From positions 4,914,559 through 4,978,558 of the forward strand of contig SDUX01000004.1 of assembly GCA_008729055.1 (NCBI GenBank): 64,000 nt of DNA, in the 5' to 3' direction. The notes under the pieces were generated by a model that worked only from the letters and a program-made list of their open reading frames with translations, made no database searches and was not told the origin of the DNA. This DNA comes from Pyropia haitanensis (lineage: Eukaryota; Rhodophyta; Bangiophyceae; Bangiales; Bangiaceae). Of this stretch, positions 57,694-64,000 are shown piece after piece; the first letter of the stretch is position 1, and each line of letters opens with the position of its first letter. The position numbers were made by a program, and so were the translations under genes.

Positions 57694-58176
57694 GAGCATC
57701 TCCACCAATGCAGCCAAAAGCTAAAAGCCAACTACGTGGCACCCGTTTCACCGGTTTGGCTTTGGCTCTGACTGGTCGGCCGTGCGACGGTCCAAAACTA
57801 AGACCGTATCACAATTCTGAATCGCTCTCGAGACCACCTTAATGCGCCTCGAGAGCACTCGAGATTTTGGCTCTCAACGGCAGCGGAGCCAACCCCCGCG
57901 CCAAACGAGCCTTTTTGGCGCAGTGTTTTGGCTTTTGGCCAAACGCGGAGCCAACCTGCGCCAATAGGAAGCGTGACCCGTGGCTTGCAGACAGTCCCAC
58001 AGGACGCTAGTACGGCGTGAAATCGGCTGCTCTCTCCAGGCGCCCCACTAGATGTTTTGCTTGAGACGTGACGTGCGCGGCGTTGCCTTCTCGGTTGGAG
58101 TGGCCATTCACAGTCGCCCACGTTGTGCCACGTGCCCCTTTTGGGCTGGCTTTTGGCTCCATTAGTGCAGATGCTC
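57694..58176 (-). mobile_element. MITE family B, copy 3, inverted (483 bp, TTA duplication)
   Basis: Reverse orientation relative to copies 1 and 2, same 483 bp. TTA at 57691-57693 and 58177-58179. It is somewhat more diverged from the other two. Confidence 0.92.
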
Positions 58177-58179
58177 TTA

Positions 58180-58665
58180 GGGCAACCCCAACAATGCCAG
58201 CCAACGCCAAAACATTTTCCACGTTGCTGAATATGGCGTCCACGTGTCTCGAATAACCCGGAACGAGTTGCGAACGCCTGACTACCAAGGTCAACGCGGG
58301 CCAACGGCCCCAGATGTGACTTGAATCGCGAATGTACTTGTGGTCGATTCGGCGCGCCGCGGTTGGCCCATGGGCCAACGCAAGGGCCAACGGAGGCTCG
58401 GTTGGCCCCTCCGTTGGCCCATGGGCCAACGGGCGGCGTGCTGTGATTGGTCAGATGCTTGACCAGTGGCGTTTCGCTTAAATCAGATTGTGCCCAACTG
58501 AACCGGATTGCGACAGATATTCGGATAGTAGCCCCCTGTTTCCATCTCATTCTTTTCTCCGTGGGCTTGCCGTTGGCTAACCGGTTGCGGACCAATAGAT
58601 GCTTCCCACGTAGCGGTTTCATTTAACCGTTTCAGGACCGTTGGCTGGCATTGTTGGGGTTGCCC
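58180..58665. mobile_element. MITE family C (486 bp, TTA duplication)
   Basis: Perfect 27-bp inverted repeats start GGGCAACCCCAACAATGCCA and end in CCAACG. TTA at 58177-58179 and 58666-58668. Inside, the 18-bp palindrome GTTGGCCCATGGGCCAAC occurs twice (58362-58379, 58413-58430). Confidence 0.92.
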
Positions 58666-58668
58666 TTA

Positions 58669-59879
58669 TCGCAGGATCCACAGCGAGCTTGTCTTTTCCT
58701 TGCAATACCATAGCTCGTTGAGAACCTGTCACGCATTTGTCCCGACCCCCCGCGAGCTGAAACGATCCGGCAGCACAATATTGAATATTGCTCCAATTTT
58801 CGCACTTAATGTGTACCGTGTAGCTGCCTATTAGCGCACGATATTCCTTAATTGGCGTACAAGTGCAACATAGTGCCTTTCGTTAAGTGCTACAATTTCT
58901 CCAGAAATACCTAGCAGTGAGCCGAATTCAAGTGCGCCAGACGGAGACGCGCTCACCCCCCCGGTCGTGCAGGCACGACCGCCTCATCGATCCATTGGCC
59001 GCTCTCTTACATGCCGGGCGTAGTCCGCTACACGGGCGAGCAAGCCAATGAAAGGTTGGGGAGGGGGGGGAGGGAGGGCGGGACGAGAGGGGGGGAGGGG
59101 GGAGGAGGTTGGGAATTGTGAAGCACAGTGCGGGAATGGAGCACGTTCATGACAGCTGTGCCGAAGGCTCTGTCTGGGGAGTGAACGGGAAGCTACTAAA
59201 ACATACTCTGTCACTTGTGACGTTATAGATGCAGTTCCATGACGACAGCAGGATGAGAAGAGGTTCGGGTGTACAGCTTGACAGAAGAGCGGGCGGCCGG
59301 GTGGTGAGCGCGACACAGTGAGGTGCGGTGCGGTGGCGAAGAGATGACGGGGGGGAAGGGGGAAGGGAGGGGAGGAGAGGGTCGGGCGGGAGTTGTTGAA
59401 CGAAGACACCAAGAGGAGACAGCGCAAGAGGCTGGGTCAAGCGCGTCCGACGGCCATTCGGCACTGTTCGGCACTGAGGCACGTTGTCGCTGCTCGGTAC
59501 TTGGGCGCGTTGTCGCTGTGGCAGTCGAGTGAGTGAGACTCGGGCTCCTCGGCTGTGGCGCGTGCGCTGGCTCCCGTGTAATGCCTCGCATAGTTGCCTC
59601 TTTCAATCCATATGCACTCCGTGACAGACGCTCAGAGGCGGCGCTGTTCAGGAGTTGCAAGTCTCATCAGGTGCCAAAGTCTGCTCCGCAAGCCCATCAA
59701 GGACCACAACTAAAGCCATGTGGCAGCAGTACAACGTATAGAGTCGATGGCCTTCTGACTGTGGCCCTGACGGGGGTGAGAGGGGGGTTTCAGGGGGCTA
59801 CTTACAAGGTCTCAACAAGCCCGACAAGAACAAACAAGCTTGTCATGGATCCGGCGTTTGTCAGCACTGCGCTGGGAGC
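58669..59879. other. Low-GC to moderate-GC spacer
   Basis: 58669-58960 is among the most AT-rich DNA in the window. The rest is moderate, with purine-rich tracts near 59060-59110 and 59340-59390. No gene is recognised. Confidence 0.5.
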
Positions 59880-59881
59880 TA

Positions 59882-60000
59882 CAGTGCGTCCTACAAAAGA
59901 TGGATGTTGACGGATTGTGAAGGTGCATGGAATCGCCGTCTGGACCAATGAATGCAAACATGCACATCCGAGCAACATCCACTTTTTAGTGGAGGCACAG
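59882..60000. mobile_element. 119-bp Tc1/mariner-type MITE, copy 2
   Basis: TA at 59880-59881 and 60001-60002. Ends CAGTGCGTCCTACAAAAGAT and, reverse-complemented, CTGTGCCTCCACTAAAAAGT. Same length and orientation as 16562-16680. Confidence 0.8.
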
Positions 60001-60002
60001 TA

Positions 60003-60608
60003 AGAGAAGGGGGCATGGCCTTCAGTTGTGGGCCAGAGTTGCCCTTGGCAGGGGGGGAGGCGGCCGGCCTGCGACACCGGTGCTGGTCAAATCGGGGTTC
60101 CTCCCCCCCGATGTCTGACGGTGAAGGCGCAGCGGTACCCCGATTGGGGACGTGTCCCCGGCGACGAGGGACCGACTGGGCTCGCGACCCGCGTGGGACC
60201 GGGCCGAACGGCCCCCCGCAGCCAACGCCAGAGGAATGGACAACACCGCAAATGCTCGGGCAACCACATGCAAAGAGTATCATATGTTGTCGCAGACGAT
60301 CGGAATGAGAAGCACTGACCTGCGGGCGGCCGTCATCACGTGCGCCTGTCCGCTGCTGGCCACCCTCTGGACGGCAACGGTGGTTGTGAATGCACCAGCG
60401 GCGGCGGCGGCGGCGGCGGCTGCAGCGGTGATAGTGGTGACGACAGCGGCGGGGGCGGTGGTGGTGTAGCCCTGGTGGTGGTGGTGGCGGGTGGTGATGG
60501 TGGTGGCGGCGGCAGCAGCGGCTGTGGTGGTGGCGTCAGCGTCAGTGGCGGCGGTGTGAGTGGCGCAAAGCACACCCTATAGTCCTCTAGCGAGCTCAAC
60601 AACGCTCG
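60003..60608. other. Low-complexity spacer
   Basis: GGC/GGT-rich tract at 60399-60555. Open frames here are Gly-rich and not recognisable as a gene. Confidence 0.45.
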
Positions 60609-60837
60609 TCAGCCCACGAGGCTTTTTTGCGTGTTTTAGATATAGTGGCTGGAGGGTTTACTATCTCTTTTTCCCTCCGCGAGCCTTGAGAAAAAGAGAG
60701 ATAGTCCCCACGAGCTCTTTCTTCCTCCATGGCAGACTAGGCCTCAATGAGATAGTGGCCACGAGGTCATAAACCCTCGCGGCCTGTGGAGGATAAAACA
60801 GGTTGTGCCCACTACCTCGTGGAGGCCTCGTGGCGGA
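60609..60837. repeat. Imperfect long inverted repeat with inner hairpin
   Basis: Outer motifs CCCACGAGGC on the left and GCCTCGTGGC on the right. The inner arms ACTATCTCTTTTTC and GAAAAAGAGAGATAGT (60659-60704) form a strong hairpin. GAGGGTTTA recurs on both sides in inverted sense. It looks like a fold-back or MITE-like element without a clear target duplication. Confidence 0.6.
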
Positions 60838-60959
60838 CCGCCGGGGCCGCCATTTGCCTCCGCGGCATCGACTTGGCACGTCCCCGTCAGTCCCAAAAGC
60901 TCCCGCCCTTCGTTTCCCCACCCGCCCGTCGCTGCCTCACGCACCCGTTGGCCCCCGTC

Positions 60960-61310
60960 GCCCCCGTCGCCCCTGCCCCCCGCCCCCCCGTACCTGTTCG
61001 CCCGACCCCGTGTCCGCTCCCCCCACTTTGCGTGACGCACCCGCCCGCGCCCGCTTCCCCTCGCTTCTTCGCCCGACCCCGCCCCTGCCCCCCATTTGTT
61101 GGTTGCTTCACTCACTCGCCCTTACCCCCGCCCCCCTCGCTTGTGCCTGACCCCGCGCCCGCCCCCCCCCGCTTAGCTTCACCCACCCGCGTCCGCCCCC
61201 GCTCCCCCTCGACTGTTCGCCCGACCCCGCGCCCGCTCCTCCGTGCTTTGCGTCGCCCCCCCGCGTCCGCTCCTGCTCCCCCTCGCCTGTTCGCCCAACC
61301 CCGCCCGGCG
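60960..61310. repeat. Degenerate Pro/Arg-reading tandem repeat, about 60-75 bp unit
   Basis: TTCGCCCGACCCCGC, then CTTTGCGT and CCCCCTCGCCTG-like blocks recur four to five times. A + strand open frame across it reads Pro/Arg-rich repeats with no domain. Confidence 0.6.
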
Positions 61311-61735
61311 TTGCCGTCGCCACCAGCAGCGGGGGGGGAGACGGCCAGCAGGGTGGGGGGGGAGGTGCGGCGGGCGGCGGCGGCGGTGAGGGCGTCAATA
61401 GCGGGGCGGAGGAGGGGGGTGGGGGACGTGGGGCGAGGGGGGGGGCGGGGGGGGGCGCGGCCGTCGGGGGAGTCGGTGGCGGGGGGGCGGCGGCCGCCGA
61501 GTCGGGCGGCTGGGAAGTCATGGGCGCCGTCGGGCGGGGAGGAGATGGCTGTTGTGACGGCCGAGGCCGGCCGCGCCCGCCGCGTCGGGACGGGCGCTAG
61601 CGCAGGGTCGGCGTGGCTCCCGCTCCGCCACTGACCGTCCCCGCGCGCGCCAGCGCTGCGCGTCCCTTTCCCCCCCCCTGGGCCGCCCGCGTCTCCTCCT
61701 CGGTGGCGGCGGTGGCGGCGGCAGCGGCGGTGGCA

Positions 61736-61779
<44 letters not shown>

Positions 61780-62928
61780 CTGAGGTGCGCCCCAGCGTCG
61801 GCGCGACGGCGCCGCGGGGGTGGTGACGCCGCGGGCGATGGAGGGCAGCGACCGGCTGCGATGGGCAGAGAGGTTGGCATGGAGGGCGACGACTCTGTCC
61901 CCCCCCCCCCCCTCGCCCCGACCCCCACCCCCGCGTCACGGGGATGCCACCCCCGCGGCGCCTTGCGCCGCCGCCGTTGCTGCCGTCGTCGATGGCAAGC
62001 GACCGCCGCCAGCCCATGGAAGCGGCCGCCGTCAAGAGCGGCTCCGTGCGCTTGTTGGCGCTGAGCCCGCTGCCAGCGCCCTGCTCTTGCTTGTTGCCGT
62101 CCGCGGCCCGTTCGTTCCGGGACGGCGGCCGGACCACGCGGGGGGGTCCCGCTGCGGGTGGAGGACGCGCCCTCCAGGCGGCGGCAGCGTGCGGTCACCA
62201 AGCTGCTGCCTGGTCGGCCGGCGGCGGCGGCAGCGGTAGCGAGGGCGCCCATGGAGGGAACACCGCACGAGGGGGGGTTCTTCACGCCGCCGGCACCCCC
62301 AACACCGCCGCGACGGGGACCCGCTGGCCACTTCTGTACCCCGCTCGCCAGGCAGGGGGAGGCGCGGCCGCGCTGATGGCCGGCAACAGCCGTGGGGTGG
62401 CCCACAGGTACTGCTTTTTCTGAGGGGAGAGGCGGCGGCGACTCCCTGCGCGCACCCGTGGGGCGCGTGCCGCCCGTCGGTCTTGGCTAGCGGGGACAAC
62501 CCGGCCCGCGGCGACCCGTGTACTCACCCGCACTGTGGCGTGGGGGGGTAGTCGAGAGACGCTGCTGTCGGGGGAGTCCGCGGGAGCAAAGAGAAGGTCC
62601 AAGAGTAAAACGATAAATACATGCATTGGGCCTGTATTGTCTGTGTTTGCGGTCAATCGCTGAGTAATCTAGTCAATTCTTCTCGACTGGGGGGATCGGA
62701 TCAGTGCTTCGCCACCGCTGTGCGTGCGGTTCCTCCCGACGCCGCCGCCGTCGCGACGGAGTCGCTGGACAGACGACGACTCCATCCTTGCCGTCGCCGG
62801 TGGTGTGCACACCGTCCGCCTGCGCCGCGACGCCCGCCGCCGCCCGCGCGGCACCGTGCGGCCACGTGTGAGGGGCGCACTCCCCATTGCCGCGGCGGCA
62901 GGACGGACGTCTGTTGGGGGTTGGCGTC
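61311..62928. other. GC-rich region upstream of CBF5
   Basis: Contains dispersed repeat copy 2 and GGC tracts. No gene is recognised. The last 300 bases before 62929 should carry the CBF5 promoter. Confidence 0.45.
61551..61780. repeat. Dispersed repeat, copy 2
   Basis: Partner of 39988-40240, in the same orientation, again ending in a GGC repeat. Confidence 0.85.
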
Positions 62929-64000
62929 ATGGCGTCTGCGGCGGTGATGGACGAGGAGCAGGACTACGTCCTCAAGCCCGAGAAGGTAAGGTGAGGGGGG
63001 AAGGGGGGACGTGGCGGGGGGGGGGTCCCGTCCTTTCGCGCGGCTGTTGCCTCTCCTGTTGAACTGGGCTGCCGTGGTGCGAACCGTCTACGGTGGGGAG
63101 GTGCGTGGCATGGGGCATCTTTGGTGAGTGAGGCGGTGTTCGTCGCTGAGCATTGTCCACTGACCCGTTGCTACGCTTGCCGGGTTGCATCGCGTGTTCC
63201 GTTGTCGCGGTTTGTTTCCGTTTTTTTTTTTTTTTCTGTTGTGCTGGTTGGCCTGGTGGGGCGCCTGTGCTGCGCCACCGTGTCATGTTTGTGTCGTGCT
63301 GTTCGGGCTGTCGCGCGGATACCATCGCGCGTGCAGACGCCCAAGCTGGACACCTCCCAATGGCCGCTGCTGATGAAGAACTACGACCAGCTGCACGTGC
63401 GCACGGGCCACTTTACACCCCTCCCGTATGGCTGTTCGCCGCTCAAGCGCCCCATCGCCGAGTACCTGCGGTACGGGGTCATCAACCTGGACAAGCCCGC
63501 GAATCCGTCCTCCCACGAGGTAGTGGCGTGGATCAAGCGCATACTGCGGGTGGAGCGGACGGGCCACTCGGGGACGCTGGACCCCAAGGTGACGGGCTGC
63601 CTCATTGTGTGCATTGACCGGGCGACCCGGCTGGTAAAGTCGCAACAGTCGGCCGGCAAGGAGTACGTGGCGGTGGCCCGCTTCCATGGCGACGTGGACG
63701 AGGCGGCCGTCCGGCGGGGAGTGGAGCTGCTGACGGGCGCGCTCTTCCAGCGGCCGCCCCTCATTTCGGCGGTGAAGCGGCAGCTGCGGGTGCGCACCAT
63801 CTACGACGCGAAGCTCATTGAGTACGACGCGGCGCGGCGGCTGGCGGTCTTTTGGGTGTCTTGCGAGGCGGGCACCTACATCCGCACCCTGTGCGTGCAC
63901 CTCGGTTACGTTCTCGGCGTTGGCGGCAACATGCAGGAGCTGCGGCGCGTGCGGTCGGGCGCCTTTTCCGAGTCTGGCCCCACGCTCGTGTCCCTCCACG
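62929..64000 (+). CDS. CBF5: Dyskerin/Cbf5, H/ACA pseudouridine synthase, 3' truncated by window edge
   Basis: Cbf5 is the catalytic subunit of H/ACA ribonucleoproteins, which convert uridine to pseudouridine in rRNA and snRNA in the nucleolus. Exon 1 is 62929-62985 ([19 protein letters not shown]). Intron 62986-63336 runs GTAAGG...GTGCAG in phase 0 and contains a T-run near 63220-63233. Exon 2 starts [20 protein letters not shown] and is open to the window end. The TruB-type core is intact: [16 protein letters not shown] with catalytic Asp101, [16 protein letters not shown], and [16 protein letters not shown]. The PUA domain and Lys-rich tail lie beyond the edge. The sequence is highly conserved and lacks the low-complexity inserts of its neighbours. 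Confidence 0.97.

Noticed and set aside
55137..58622. Apparent ORFs in the GAGCATCTCC elements
   Set aside because: They fall within MITE B and C copies, cross their ends, and show no protein family.
1..64000. A new multigene system (for example a defence or biosynthetic cluster)
   Set aside because: Gene functions are unrelated, orientations are mixed and spacings are large. Nothing suggests co-regulation.

Overview
This is eukaryotic nuclear DNA from a GC-rich, photosynthetic, red-lineage alga. The best guess is a bangiophyte red alga of the Porphyra/Pyropia kind, inferred rather than proven. A nuclear psbU gene exists only in red algae and their derivatives. The putative plastid proteins start directly with a transit peptide carrying an early Phe and have no signal peptide in front, which argues for a primary plastid. 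Genes are compact, have none to two short GT-AG introns, and are loaded with Gly, Ala and Pro tracts written in G/C homopolymers.

Layout, left to right: a bZIP-like factor cut by the left edge (+, 2-1892); a type I metacaspase (-, 2533-5277); a SEC-C/UPF0225 (YchJ-like) protein with a presequence (+, 7453-8735); a heat shock factor (-, 9376-13417); a gene-poor 5 kb with a 119-bp mariner-type MITE; psbU (+, 18593-19290); a decayed partial copy of a kinase gene (-, about 21170-22060); a plastid fibrillin (-, 22259-23170); a repeat-rich gap; the intact kinase of the EcK/CHK type (-, 26803-28531); a secreted Ser/Gly-rich protein (-, 29832-30590); ATP-citrate lyase subunit A (+, 32371-33930); two tRNA-Thr(AGT) genes facing each other (34575-34647 + and 35303-35375 -); a PIF/Harbinger-type element with a Myb/SANT-like ORF (36635-37682); a UPF0301/AlgH protein (-, 38042-39572); a GH37 trehalase (-, 40451-42844); a VTC1-like DUF202 membrane protein with a 17-nt microexon (-, 43495-45265); a thioredoxin-fold-like protein (-, 48754-50483); about 12 kb rich in transposable elements; and the 5' part of dyskerin/CBF5 (+, 62929 to the right edge).

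Two themes cut across the window. First, six or seven genes are open only if the frame is allowed to slip at a G or C homopolymer; these breaks are most simply sequencing or assembly errors, and the genes are annotated as single loci. Second, between 55079 and 58668 there are six MITEs of three families, each with a clean 3-bp TNA target duplication. Four of them sit head to tail with exactly one TTA between neighbours.

The genes do not form a pathway or operon; they are ordinary housekeeping, plastid, stress and signalling genes. I found no convincing new multigene system. The most notable signals are the MITE chain, the inverted tRNA-Thr pair with an identical upstream element at identical spacing, the microexon, and the kinase segmental duplication.
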